From NCBI RefSeq assembly GCF_900078315.1, contig NZ_FKBS01000029.1, positions 383,758-447,757 of the forward strand: DNA of 64,000 bases, written 5' to 3'. Position 1 is the first letter of the stretch; every line of letters starts with the position of its first letter. This document shows positions 1 to 9,090 of this stretch, one piece after another. The notes beneath the pieces are model-generated. The model worked only from the letters and a program-made list of their open reading frames with translations, had not been told where the DNA came from and ran no database searches. This stretch comes from Bordetella ansorpii. GTDB taxonomy: Bacteria > Pseudomonadota > Gammaproteobacteria > Burkholderiales > Burkholderiaceae_B. A program made the position numbers and the translations under genes.

Positions 1-1
1 G

Positions 2-2005
2 AAGGATCGCGACTGGATTCTGTTCACCGAGGAAACACCGACGGTGCCGGTGTACGCCGGCTTCACGCCCGCCGATACCCGCGCCGCGCTCAAGCGCAAG
101 ATGGAGCCGAGTTACATGGGCACCTTCACCGGCGCCCGGCGGTATGTGCTGCACACCTTTGCCAACACCCAGAGCGCGCTGATGAGAAAGCGCGTGTCCC
201 GGTTCATGGAGGGCAAACCGTGCCCCACCTGCCACGGCAAGCGGCTCAAGTCCGAGGCGCTGTCGGTCACCTTCGCCGGCGTGGACATCGGCGCGTTCAT
301 GCAGATGCCGCTGGACCAGTTGGCGGCCTTGCTCGAACCCATCGCCCAGGGCGATTTCCGCGCCCATGCAGCGGGGGCGGCTACGGACAAGGAAGCGACC
401 CGACGCGACCGTGCCGAACGCGCGGCCTCCGGTCGTGCCGTCCATGCGGTATCGCCCGACGTGCGCCGCACCTCGGCGCTATCGGAAGAAAAGCGCCTCG
501 CCGCGCAGCGCCTGGCCGGTGGCGTGATGGCACGCCTGCGCCAACTGCGTGGGCTGGGCCTGGGCTACCTGACGCTGGACCGGGCCACGCCGACGCTTTC
601 GGCCGGCGAGTTGCAGCGCCTGCGGCTGGCCACGCAATTGAGTTCCCTGCTGTTCGGTGTCGTGTACGTGCTCGACGAGCCCTCGGCGGGCCTGCACCCC
701 TCCGACAGCCAGGCCCTATACGACGCGCTCGACCGGCTGCGCGATGCCGGCAACTCGGTGCTCGTGGTGGAGCACGACTTGAACCTGATGCGCCGCGCGC
801 AATGGCTCGTGGATGTCGGGCCGGATGCTGGGGAGCGTGGCGGCCGCGTGCTCTACAGCGGCGAGCCGGATGGCCTGCGCAAGATTGCCGAATCGCGTAC
901 TGCACGCTACCTGTTCGATGAGATCCCCGCGCCGGGAAGCCGGGCACGCGAAGCGACCGGCTGGCTGGAGCTGCAAGACATTCACCGCCACAACCTGCAT
1001 GGCGTGAATGCGCGCATTCCGCTGGGCGTGCTGACGGCCGTCACCGGCATCTCCGGCTCGGGCAAGTCCAGCCTCGTCGCGCAGGCCCTGCCGGAGCTGG
1101 TGCTGCTGCACCTGGGCTACGAGCCGGAAGACGATGTAGCCGAAAGCGCCACCAGCGAAGGGCCGGCAGTGATCGAAGCGACCGGCGGCCATCTGGCGGG
1201 CGACGTGGACGCCGTACAGCGTCTGGTGCAGGTGGACCAGAAACCGATCGGGCGCACGCCGCGGTCGAACCTGGCCACCTACACGGGCCTGTTCGACCAT
1301 GTGCGCAAGCTGTTCGCCGCCACGCCCGATGCGCGACGCCGCCGCTACGATGCCGGACGGTTCTCGTTCAACGTCGCCAAGGGGCGCTGCGAGACCTGCG
1401 AGGGCGAGGGCTTCGTCAGCGTGGAACTGCTGTTCATGCCCAGCGTGTACGCGCCGTGCCCGACGTGCCATGGCGCACGCTACAACGAGGCCACGCTGAA
1501 GGTGCAATGGAACGGGCGCAACATCGCCGAGGTGCTGCAGATGACCGTGGACGAAGCCAGCGAATTCTTCGCGGGTGAAGACGCTGTGGCAAGGCCACTG
1601 CAACTGCTGCGCGATATCGGACTGGGCTACCTGCGCCTGGGGCAACCGGCCACCGAGCTTTCCGGTGGCGAGGCGCAGCGTATCAAGCTGGCGACCGAGC
1701 TTCAGCGCAGCCAGCGCGGCCGAAGCCTGTACGTGCTCGACGAGCCGACTACCGGGCTGCATGCGTCAGACGCCGACCGGCTGCTGGTGCAGTTGCAGCG
1801 CCTGGTCGATGCCGGCAATACCGTAGTGATGATCGAACACGATATGCGCGCGGTGGCCCAGGCCGATTGGGTGATCGACGTGGGGCCTGGTGCAGGCGCT
1901 GCCGGCGGCAGCATCGTGGTGGCGGGCTCCCCTCAGCAGGTGGCCCGAACGTCTGGCAGCAGAACCGCTCCGTTCCTTGCACAGGAGTTGGCGCGGGCCG
2001 AGTAG
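2..2005 (+). CDS. UvrA-like excinuclease ATPase, 5' end outside window
   Basis: The frame is already open at base 2, so the N-terminus lies upstream. The visible ~667 residues carry a zinc-finger CPTCHG near nt 221, an ABC signature LSAGELQR near nt 596 followed by VLDEPSAGLH, and a second ABC half. That half has Walker A GISGSGKSS near nt 1049, zinc cysteines CETCEG and CPTCHG near nt 1390 and 1460, LSGGEAQR near nt 1658 and VLDEPTTGLH. This duplicated ABC plus zinc layout is that of UvrA, the damage-recognition ATPase of excision repair. The protein looks like a shorter accessory paralogue (UvrA2 type) rather than the housekeeping gene, since it sits in a mobile region next to a truncated relaxase. 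Paralogues of this kind are linked to DNA-binding drug tolerance, but its role here is unknown. Confidence 0.85.
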   Translation, partial: KDRDWILFTEETPTVPVYAGFTPADTRAALKRKMEPSYMGTFTGARRYVLHTFANTQSALMRKRVSRFMEGKPCPTCHGKRLKSEALSVTFAGVDIGAFMQMPLDQLAALLEPIAQGDFRAHAAGAATDKEATRRDRAERAASGRAVHAVSPDVRRTSALSEEKRLAAQRLAGGVMARLRQLRGLGLGYLTLDRATPTLSAGELQRLRLATQLSSLLFGVVYVLDEPSAGLHPSDSQALYDALDRLRDAGNSVLVVEHDLNLMRRAQWLVDVGPDAGERGGRVLYSGEPDGLRKIAESRTARYLFDEIPAPGSRAREATGWLELQDIHRHNLHGVNARIPLGVLTAVTGISGSGKSSLVAQALPELVLLHLGYEPEDDVAESATSEGPAVIEATGGHLAGDVDAVQRLVQVDQKPIGRTPRSNLATYTGLFDHVRKLFAATPDARRRRYDAGRFSFNVAKGRCETCEGEGFVSVELLFMPSVYAPCPTCHGARYNEATLKVQWNGRNIAEVLQMTVDEASEFFAGEDAVARPLQLLRDIGLGYLRLGQPATELSGGEAQRIKLATELQRSQRGRSLYVLDEPTTGLHASDADRLLVQLQRLVDAGNTVVMIEHDMRAVAQADWVIDVGPGAGAAGGSIVVAGSPQQVARTSGSRTAPFLAQELARAE

Positions 2006-2036
2006 CTCAGTTCGCCAAATGTTGCCAATTTTCGCG

Positions 2037-2077
2037 GGGCATTGATCGTCGCCACACGACGGTGGCGATCAATGCCC
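2037..2077. terminator. Hairpin between convergent genes
   Basis: Arms at 2037-2055 and 2062-2077 are complementary apart from a 3-nt insertion in the left arm. The hairpin sits between the stop of the UvrA-like gene (plus) and the stop of the relaxase fragment (minus). Neither side has a strong T-tract, so it is a bidirectional terminator candidate only. Confidence 0.5.
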
Positions 2078-2085
2078 GAATCGCG

Positions 2086-2997
2086 TCATCCTTCCTGAGT
2101 CAGAGCAAGATAGGGGTTGTTGGGCGGTATTTCGGCGAGTGCCAAGGACCCATCTTCGAGGAGGTAGCCATGCAGTCGGCGGGACTTCCTCGGGCCCGTG
2201 ACTTCACAAGTCCAAATGTTCAGGCCATTGGGCTGCTTTCGATGTAGCTGCAGCTTCTCGAAGCGCTTCTGCACCCACTGCCAATCCTGTTGATTCTCCT
2301 GCTTGGCGAGTGCGGCCACTTCGGGATGCTCCTGCGCATAGCGTTGGAACACACCCGGGCTGACCAGGTAGGCCGTGTCATTCACCGTATGCACGAGTGC
2401 CTTCGCGTCGTTGATGATGAGCCGTCGTGCGGCGATTCCCTGCTTCAGCCAAACGATGAACTGTTTCCCGGATGGCTTCGTTGCCGATGGCCCAGGCGTA
2501 GGCGCGGGTGCAGGTGCAGGCGATGGAATGGACGTCGCGGCTATTGCTGGCGCGGGGGTGTGGAGGAACTCCTCGGCATCCTGGCCAACGCCGGCCGACT
2601 CACCCAAGCCCACCATCGCGAGCAAATCCTGCATGACGTCGGGCACGGGCTGGGCTGCGGGCGGTGAAACGATGGTGGTGCTGTCGCCCTCCCAAATCGG
2701 AGGCTCTTGACCTCCCTGCGCTGGGTTCACCGAGACGGAAGGCGCGGGAGCCGACATGCTGGCGTCGTTTTCCGTGGGCGTCGCGTCGATCTCTACCGTC
2801 CCCGCGAAAGGTGCTGGTCGCTCGCCAGACTCCCAGATCAGCGCGGGAGCGAGACGCAACAGGGTGAACGAATGGGACCAGCCGGTCGTGCTGGTCACGG
2901 TCGCGCGCCAGACCGCTTTGCCGTCCGAGGTGGGCTGGAGCCCGACCTCACGGCGCCGGGCGTGATGGCGGGCTACTTCGGCCTGAATCAGTAGTGG
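2086..2997 (-). pseudogene. C-terminal fragment of a MobH (TraI_2-type) ICE relaxase
   Basis: The frame reads to a stop at 2086 and is open upstream only to a TGA at 3001-3003, leaving about 303 codons and no good ATG with a ribosome-binding site. The last ~120 residues (from QFIVWLKQGIAARRLIIND to the end) resemble the C-terminal domain of TraI_2/PFGI-1-class relaxases, and the upstream GKAVWRATV...TLLRLAPALIW resembles the linker before it. The HD-type catalytic N-terminal half is missing, so this should not be a working relaxase. It belongs to a different ICE family (clc/PAGI type, MOBH) from the MOBP relaxase at 7129-9090, so two element lineages meet here. The break point is about 2998, just upstream of the ArsR-type gene. 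Confidence 0.75.
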
Positions 2998-3033
2998 CTC
3001 TCACTACATCCGTGCACTGCTATTAGTAATTGA

Positions 3034-3047
3034 GATATTATAATATC
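3034..3047. promoter_or_regulatory. Perfect 14-bp AT palindrome, candidate ArsR operator
   Basis: GATATTATAATATC is its own reverse complement and lies 25 bp upstream of the ATG of the ArsR-type gene at 3072. ArsR/SmtB repressors commonly bind AT-rich dyads overlapping their own promoter. Autoregulation is inferred from position and symmetry. Confidence 0.55.
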
Positions 3048-3071
3048 GAGAAAAGTAGTTTTGAGGTTGCC

Positions 3072-3377
3072 ATGAGCATTGATATCCATGAGGCACTGAA
3101 GGCTTTGGACAACCCCGCCCGATTGGCGATCTTGGCCAAGCTCAAAGACCCACGCAAACACTATCCGGAGCAAGAAGTCGATCCCGAAAAGGTCGGGGTT
3201 TGCGTGAGCATCATCCAGGAGAGTGCGGGGCTGTCACAGTCGACCATTTCACAGTACTTGACGGTCTTGCAGCGGGCCAAACTGGTCACGTCCCAGCGCA
3301 TCGGACCTTGGACCTATTACAAGCGTCACGAAGGGAATATTGAAGAGTTGCTGAAGAGCCTGCAAACGTTGATCTGA
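3072..3377 (+). CDS. ArsR/SmtB-family winged-helix regulator
   Basis: A 101-residue protein starting at the ATG at 3072, preceded by GAGGTT at 3062-3067. The frame is open to 3030, but the shorter form begins cleanly at the conserved helix. ALDNPARLAILAKL and the recognition-helix region LSQSTISQYLTVLQRAKLV are typical of ArsR-type helix-turn-helix proteins. A single cysteine in GVCVSII precedes the HTH; the paired ELCVCDL metal-site motif of true arsenic sensors is absent, so the inducer is unknown. No metal-resistance gene lies beside it: upstream is a relaxase stub, downstream a truncated traI. It is therefore an orphan regulator, perhaps acting only on itself or on a gene lost at the junction. 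Confidence 0.85.
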   Translation: MSIDIHEALKALDNPARLAILAKLKDPRKHYPEQEVDPEKVGVCVSIIQESAGLSQSTISQYLTVLQRAKLVTSQRIGPWTYYKRHEGNIEELLKSLQTLI

Positions 3378-3499
3378 ACATTGGCCGTGCCGTTGCGGTG
3401 TGCGCGGCGCGGATTTTCACCGGCCTTGACGACAACGCAGAATATGCCAGGAACCAAGCTTCTGTTGTCGAAGTGGCCCGGCGTTTGGCGTCAATCTGG

Positions 3500-5015
3500 C
3501 TATACCGAAACACCACGCTGCCTTCCAATCTCCCACGACACCCCGCCGCCGCGTACCGTCGCGGCGATCTGCTGCCCCGGCCGCTGTTCGATCACCGGCC
3601 GCCACGGCACCAAGCTGAATCCCATGCCGTCATCCAGCATCGCGTAGCGACCGCTGGCGAGCATGACTGAGCGCCGATAGATGCCGGCCACGCGCTGCCC
3701 GTCGGTGACGGGCCGATGCTGTAGTCCGGTGTCGGCGGCAATGTCCTTGGCGACCTGCGCCAGTTCCCGATTGCGCAGCGTGCCCAGCAGGTTCCGGGCG
3801 AGGATCACACGCTGTCCCCGCCTCTCAGCCAACCCCTGTTCGGCCAGGAAGTCGGCGCGCTGTTGCAGGGTGTTCTTGGGCTCGCTGCCAAAGCCCAGGT
3901 CGCCCAGCCCCTTGCCGCCGCCGATCAGTTGCTGGTCGAGCCAGGTGGCACCGATCACGCGGGCTTGCCGCTCGATCGGCAGGTGAGATTTCAGTTCCAC
4001 GGTCACTCCGCCCAGCCGCTGCGCGTCGTACTGGCGGCCACGCTCGGCCAGGTCGTCCGGCACCTTCCATAAGCCATCGGCGACGCGCTCGACGATGCCG
4101 GCACGGCGCAGGGCTTCCAGCCGGCGAACATGGGCCGCGACGACTTCCTGCGGGTCGCGTCCGGCCTTGGCCCGCCCTTGTTCGATGGCAAGGTGGTCGT
4201 CAGCGCGGTACAGACCATCGCTTACCAGCGTGACGATGTTCTTGTCGGCCGCCCGCACCTCGGCGGAACCGCGTACTTCCACCACTGAGCCGGTGGGATA
4301 GTTCACCAGTTCGTCGCGGGCGTTCAACGCGACGTAGTGGGCCTTGCCGTCCACGCCGTCGATGACCAGATAGCCGCGGTCGTGCAACTCGTCGGCCAGC
4401 CCCTTGGCCGCGACGCGGCCTACGATGGTGCGGCCGCGTTCATCGGCGTCCTGGCCCGGCTCGAACACCGCCAGCTCGCGCGGCTGGCAGCTCATGGCCC
4501 GCTGCATCGTTCGGATGATGTCGCCACGCTCGCCCAGGGCGCGCAAGGTCTTCTCCGCGTCCGCATGGACGGCCCAGGTGCCGGGCTGCGTCTCGTCGGC
4601 CAGGCCCAGGCGCTGCAAGCGTTGCAGGCGGCCGATCAGCAGCAGGCGCTGGCGTTGCAGCCGGGGTTCGTTGAAGCGTTCGATCTGCACCCGGCCATCC
4701 TCGCCAGCCTCGCGTAGCAGGGTGCGGTCGAGGCTCGTCCACCGCTCCTGCTCCACTTCGCGCTGCAAGGTCTGCTGGATATCCAGTTCGGTGCGAGGCC
4801 CCAGCCATTCTGTCGCCAGCTCGGCGGCCCGGTGGCGGAAGCCGTGGGCGATGTAGTCGCCGGCGATGATGAGGTCTTTGCCGGTGTCGTCGCGTCCGCG
4901 CACGATCAGGTGCGTGTGCGGGTTGTCGGTGTTCCGGTGATCCACCGCCACCCAATCCAGCCGCGTCCCCAGGTCGGCCTCCATCCGGTTCACCAGATGC
5001 CGGGTATAGGTGCGC
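3500..5015 (-). pseudogene. Truncated traI-like MOBP relaxase, second copy
   Basis: About 505 codons align along their whole length with the intact relaxase at 7129-9090. By eye they are roughly 80 percent identical in protein, so this is a diverged relative and not a recent duplicate. The copy starts abruptly at the LRTYTRHL segment, which is internal to the intact protein, and keeps the DHRNTDNPHTH histidine motif and the whole DUF3363-type C-terminal region. The ~160 residues before that, including the expected catalytic tyrosine region, are missing. The upstream sequence is a LysR-type start in another frame. This is a remnant of a second Tn4371-type element joined by deletion at about 5016. 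Confidence 0.85.
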
Positions 5016-5195
5016 AGCACGAGTCAGGCGAGTGCTACGCGTGGTACGCACAAAGAGCTGGACGCCAAGGTCTTCTTCCAACTCCTTGATCGCGCGCGAT
5101 AGCGGCGACTGCTCGATGTGAAGCCGCTCTGCCGCTCGCGCGAAATGAAGTTCTTCGGCCACGGCAAGGAAGCAACGAAGGTGTCGTATATCCAT
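5016..5195 (-). pseudogene. N-terminal fragment of a LysR-type regulator (traR-like)
   Basis: Starts with an ATG at 5195 and gives about 58 residues of a classical LysR winged helix: MDIRHLRCFLAVAEELHF, the recognition helix QSPLSRAIKELEEDLG, then VQLFVRTTRSTRLT. The homology ends near 5016, where the DNA switches to traI in a different frame. The inducer-binding domain is absent, so it cannot act as a normal regulator. In Tn4371-type ICEs, from memory, a LysR-type traR lies between the traI region and traG/trb, which fits this position. The fusion point shares a few bases (GCTGCGCA) with traI, consistent with recombination at microhomology. Confidence 0.8.
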
Positions 5196-5360
5196 ATCAC
5201 TGCAATCCAGGCTCGAACCTTCGGCTATTACCTATGACAGCAACTAGGTCGTTACAGCCATTGAGCGCAATGCGGCTCTTCACGGCGCTGAACCACCCTG
5301 CGACTGAATCAACCCCTCAGTGTTTCAGGTCTGCAAGGTGGGTCGTAGGCTCGCCACATT

Positions 5361-5445
5361 TCTCAATACAGGAAACTGCTGCACATCGTCGCGGTGATCT
5401 GCTACCACAGCTGCTGTTCGTCACCCGCCTCCATGTCACGGGGAA
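5361..5445 (-). pseudogene. Degenerate traI 3'-end remnant
   Basis: This segment aligns with the 3' ends of both traI copies (around 3529-3610 and 7160-7240), for example GTCGCGG-GATCTGCT-CC then CTGTTCG. On the minus strand it still reads EQQLW-stop-QITAT, matching EQRxGQQxAAT in the intact proteins, with a stop and a frameshift. It is all that is supported in the 335-bp gap 5196-5530. It suggests that the 5.5-7.1 kb cargo was inserted at the end of a traI gene. Confidence 0.5.
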
Positions 5446-5530
5446 AACCACGTGCCTTCATCGGACATAGGATGCGCCCGATCTGCGGGCGCATCCTAAT
5501 GAAGACAGAACCAAGTGCCTTGTCGAATAT

Positions 5531-5947
5531 TTACTTTGAAGGCGAGAGCTTGACAGCGAGTACGTCGATTTTCTCGATGCTCGGGGGGCGCTGCAGCATA
5601 TCCGGCGCTTTCGCCATCAGCGCGGCGGCTACCTTTCCCTCCAAATGCGCAGTTCGGCCCGCCTCATTGGGAAAAGTGTCGAAGATGGCAAATTGCGTTT
5701 TGCTCAGCCTGACGGCGTACCACGTGGTCGTACCTGGTTCGGCTTCCACGACGCTGCGCCCACCAAGCAGAAACTTCGCGACTTCCTCCTCCTTGCCACT
5801 CTTTGCGTCCAATACGACCCAAAGTCCCACCTTCGCGGCAGTCTCGACAGGCTCTGCCGCATGCACTTCCGTGCCATTCAAAATCGCGCCGGCGCCAAGG
5901 GCCAGTGTGGTTGCGAGAGCTGCCGTTGTTGTCTTGAGAGAACTCAT
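5531..5947 (-). CDS. Exported antibiotic-biosynthesis-monooxygenase-fold protein
   Basis: 138 residues starting at ATG 5947. The first ~30 residues are a Sec-type signal peptide with a probable cut after VHAAE. The mature part has the ABM ferredoxin-like pattern: VGLWVVLDAKSGKEEEVAKFL, PGTTTWYAVRL, FAIFDTFPNEAGRTAHLEGKVA. Small ABM-fold enzymes act as quinol or haem monooxygenases or as carbonyl-stress detoxifiers; the substrate here cannot be named. Secretion is less common for the family. It diverges from the GlxA-type regulator at 6046 across a 98-bp gap and is the likely target of that regulator. Confidence 0.8.
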   Translation of the reverse strand: MSSLKTTTAALATTLALGAGAILNGTEVHAAEPVETAAKVGLWVVLDAKSGKEEEVAKFLLGGRSVVEAEPGTTTWYAVRLSKTQFAIFDTFPNEAGRTAHLEGKVAAALMAKAPDMLQRPPSIEKIDVLAVKLSPSK

Positions 5948-6045
5948 GAAACGCTCCTAGTACATTGCTGAAGGAGCCGTCACTGTAATCAAGGAGCGCA
6001 ATCTTCAGTAGTGGCGAAATTGACTTATATGGTATGCTTCTCGCC

Positions 6046-7014
6046 ATGAACATTCAGGTGCTTATCGTCGATGGTGCCTTCGATATCGGCCTGTCGGCCG
6101 TGCTTGACACTCTTGCATTGGCCAATGAGCTCGTGCCGCAATTGGAAAATCCAGTCGAACCATTCCACGTGGCACTCGTGGGACCACGACGCCATGTGAG
6201 TACAGCGCATGGCTTTGCCGTGCCACTAACACCCAAGCAATCGCTGCGCCGGCCCGATGCTGTTGTGGTGCCCGCGCTCGGAGCAAAGCAACCGCCACTC
6301 ATCGCGGATGCACTGCGCCGCAAAGACGTTCTCGCCTCGTGCGGTATGCTTCGAGAGCTGTCGCAGGAGTGTGCCTTGATCGGCGCGGCATGCACAGCCA
6401 CTTTCGTTCTAGCGGAAACAGGATTGCTGGACGATCACAAGGCTACAACCTCATGGTGGCTAACCCCGTTCTTTCGGCAGCGATATCCGAAAGTGCTGTT
6501 AGACGAATCGCGCATGCTCGTGAATTCAGCGCCGTTCGTTACTGCAGGGGCAGCCCTGGCGCACTTCGATCTTGCGCTAGGGTTGGTGCGCAGCAAAAGT
6601 CCCTCACTGGCCGCGATGACTGCGCGCTATCTGTTAGTGGAGCGGCGACCCTCGCAAGCCGCCTTCGTGATCCCTAATCACCTCGCTCATGCCGACCCCT
6701 TGGTCGAACGCTACGAGCAATGGGCACACTCCCGCTTATCACAGGGATTTTCGCTGGCTGATGCGGCAGAGAGCCTCCATGTTAGTGAACGCACTCTGTC
6801 GCGTAAGTTAAAAGCTGTCACTGGGAAGTCTCCTCTTTCTTTTTTTCAGGATATGCGCGTGCAGCAGGCCGTGCATCTGCTGCAGACAACGTCGGAAAGC
6901 ATTGAGAGTATTGCGGTGGCCGTTGGTTACTCTGATGGCGTTACCTTGCGCACGCTGCTGCGTACCAAGCTCGGACAAGGTTTGAGGGAGATCAGAGCCC
7001 AAATAGAGAACTAG
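6046..7014 (+). CDS. GlxA-family transcriptional regulator (DJ-1/PfpI plus AraC HTH)
   Basis: 322 residues from ATG 6046; an in-frame ATG at 6034 is possible. Residues ~1-190 form a DJ-1/PfpI-like domain (IQVLIVDGAFDIGLSAVLDTL, then CALIGAACTATFVLAETGLLD at the nucleophile-elbow position). Residues ~215-320 form an AraC-type double HTH (FSLADAAESLHVSERTLSRKLKAVTGKSP and IESIAVAVGYSDGVTLRTLLRTKLG). Regulators of this type sense small metabolites and activate neighbouring operons. It is divergently paired with the exported ABM-fold gene, which is its probable target. It is accessory cargo lying after traI. Confidence 0.88.
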   Translation: MNIQVLIVDGAFDIGLSAVLDTLALANELVPQLENPVEPFHVALVGPRRHVSTAHGFAVPLTPKQSLRRPDAVVVPALGAKQPPLIADALRRKDVLASCGMLRELSQECALIGAACTATFVLAETGLLDDHKATTSWWLTPFFRQRYPKVLLDESRMLVNSAPFVTAGAALAHFDLALGLVRSKSPSLAAMTARYLLVERRPSQAAFVIPNHLAHADPLVERYEQWAHSRLSQGFSLADAAESLHVSERTLSRKLKAVTGKSPLSFFQDMRVQQAVHLLQTTSESIESIAVAVGYSDGVTLRTLLRTKLGQGLREIRAQIEN

Positions 7015-7128
7015 GAGCGGTCGACCGAATCCAAATTCAACCCGGCAGATCAGCCTCCTACCAAAAAAGCTGCACATTAAGTTCAGCAAATCACAAACCC
7101 GCCCTGCGATGAATAATAGTTGGGATGG

Positions 7129-9090
7129 CTAACTGGCTGGTCCCCCTCTTGTTCGCCCAATCTCCCAAGACACGCCGCCGCCGCGCACCGTGGCGGCGAG
7201 CTGCTGCCCCAGTCGCTGCTCGATCACCGGCTTCCACGGCACCAGCGAAAAGCCCATGCCGTCGTCGAGCATCGCGTAGCGCCCGCTGGCGAGCATGACA
7301 CTGCGTCGGTAGATGCCGGCCACGCGCTGCCCGTCGGCCATCGAGCGATGCTCCAAGCCAGTTTCGGCGGCAATGTCCTTTTCGGCCTGCGCCAGCTCGC
7401 GCCCGCGTAGCGTCGCCAGCAGGTTGCGCGCGGGGACGACGCGCTGCCCGCGCTGCTCGGCCAAGCCCTGTTCAGTCAGAAAGTCGGCGCGCTGGCGTAG
7501 CGCGTCCTTCACCTCGGCCCCAAAGCCCAGGTCGCCCAAGCCCTTACCGCCTCCGATCAACTGCTGATCGAGCCAGGTGGCGCCGACGACGCGCGCTTGG
7601 CGCTCGATGGGTAAGTGCGATTTCAGTTCCACCGCCACGCCGCCGCCAAGGCGCTGCGCGTCGTACTGGCGGCCCTGCTCGGTGAGGTCGTCGGGCACTC
7701 GCCAGACGCCTTCGGCCTCGTGCTCCACGATGCCGGCGCGGCGCAGGGCTTCGAGCCGGCGCACGTGCGCGGCCACCACCTCACGCGGATCGCGGTCGGG
7801 CGTAGCCTGTGCTTGGGCAAGCGCAAGATGGTGGTCGGTTCGGTACACGCCACCAACGGACAGTGCGGCGATGTTGCGGTCGGCAACGCGCACGTTGGCC
7901 GCCCTTTTCACCTCTATCACGGCCCCGCTCGGGTACTGCTCCAACTCCGAGCGCGGCGGCAAAGCGACGTAATGCGCCTTACCGTCCGTGCCATCGACGA
8001 TCAGATAGCCCTTGTCGTACAACTCGTCCGCCAGCCCCTTGCCAGCGACGCGACCGACGATGGCGCGGCCAGCCTCGCCGGGTTGGAACACGACCAGCTC
8101 GCGCTGCTTGCCACTCATAGCCCGCTGCATCGTGCGGATGATGTCGCCGCGCTCGCCCATTGCCCGCAAGGCCGGCTCGGCCTCGGCGTGGACGGCCCAC
8201 ACGCCGGGCTGTTGCTCGCTCGCCAGGCCCATGCGTTGCAAGCGTTGCAAACGGCCGATCAGCATTTGTCGCTGGCGTTGCAGCCGGGGTTCTGCGAAGC
8301 GTTCGATATGCACCAAGCCGTTGTCGCCGGCCTCGCGCTGCAAGGTGCGATCCAGACCTGTCCATCGCTCCTGTTCGACTTCGCGCAGCATTGCCTGCTG
8401 CATCTCCAGCTCGGTGCGCGGCCCCAGCCATTCGGTCGCCAGCTCCGACGCACGCCGACGCATCCCTTCGGCGATGTAGTCGCGGGAAATGATGAGGTCT
8501 TTGCCGGTGTCGTCCTTGCCGCGCAGGACAACATGCGTGTGCGGGTTGTCCGTATTCCAGTGATCGACAGCCACCCATTCCAGCCGAGTGCCCAGGTCGG
8601 CCTCCATGCGCGCCATCAGGTGCCGCGTGTAGGTGCGCAGGTCGTCGAGCTGTTCGGCATCCTCCGGCGAGACGATGAACCGGAACTGGTGCCGGTCGCC
8701 TTCGCCATGCGCCTTGAACGCTTCGAGGTCGGCATCGTCGGTCGGCGGCCCGTAGGCGTGACCCGGCCCGCCTTGACGATCGACACCTTCGCGCTCGATG
8801 TAGCGCAGGTGCGCGGTGGTAGAACGCGGCCCGGCCTTCGCCAGATTCACCAGCCGAGCCTTGATCGTCACACGCCGGGCATTCGCCCCAAGTCCCTGCC
8901 CAGCGAAGCGCGCCGCAACGTGACCGCGCCCCAGCCGGGAGCCGGGGCGTTGGCCGACTTTGGCGGCTGTCTTGCCGAGCTTCGCGCCGGCCTTGTTGGC
9001 CTGCCGCAGCACTTTGTTGACGTAGGCATCGCCGCGCTGTTTCGGAGCACCAGGCCGGACGCGGAAACGGTCGTCGTCGCGGTTACTCAT
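7129..9090 (-). CDS. traI: MOBP-type conjugative relaxase TraI (DUF3363 C-terminus)
   Basis: 653 residues from ATG 9090, with GGAG just upstream; the open frame to 9234 is not used. The enzyme nicks oriT and leads the strand during conjugative transfer. A basic N-terminus is followed by the relaxase core, where DHWNTDNPHTH (about residues 174-184) is the metal-binding three-histidine motif. A long DUF3363-type C-terminal region follows. It is the last gene of the run ParA, RHH, DUF2840, TraF, TraI, all minus strand. Unlike the copy at 3500-5015 it is full length and has no stop codons, so it should be functional. No coupling protein or mating-pair genes are visible in the window. Confidence 0.9.
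   Translation of the reverse strand: MSNRDDDRFRVRPGAPKQRGDAYVNKVLRQANKAGAKLGKTAAKVGQRPGSRLGRGHVAARFAGQGLGANARRVTIKARLVNLAKAGPRSTTAHLRYIEREGVDRQGGPGHAYGPPTDDADLEAFKAHGEGDRHQFRFIVSPEDAEQLDDLRTYTRHLMARMEADLGTRLEWVAVDHWNTDNPHTHVVLRGKDDTGKDLIISRDYIAEGMRRRASELATEWLGPRTELEMQQAMLREVEQERWTGLDRTLQREAGDNGLVHIERFAEPRLQRQRQMLIGRLQRLQRMGLASEQQPGVWAVHAEAEPALRAMGERGDIIRTMQRAMSGKQRELVVFQPGEAGRAIVGRVAGKGLADELYDKGYLIVDGTDGKAHYVALPPRSELEQYPSGAVIEVKRAANVRVADRNIAALSVGGVYRTDHHLALAQAQATPDRDPREVVAAHVRRLEALRRAGIVEHEAEGVWRVPDDLTEQGRQYDAQRLGGGVAVELKSHLPIERQARVVGATWLDQQLIGGGKGLGDLGFGAEVKDALRQRADFLTEQGLAEQRGQRVVPARNLLATLRGRELAQAEKDIAAETGLEHRSMADGQRVAGIYRRSVMLASGRYAMLDDGMGFSLVPWKPVIEQRLGQQLAATVRGGGVSWEIGRTRGGPAS

Noticed and set aside
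3500-9090. Recent tandem duplication of traI
   Set aside because: The two copies differ by roughly a fifth of residues, too diverged for a recent duplication; accretion of two elements fits better.
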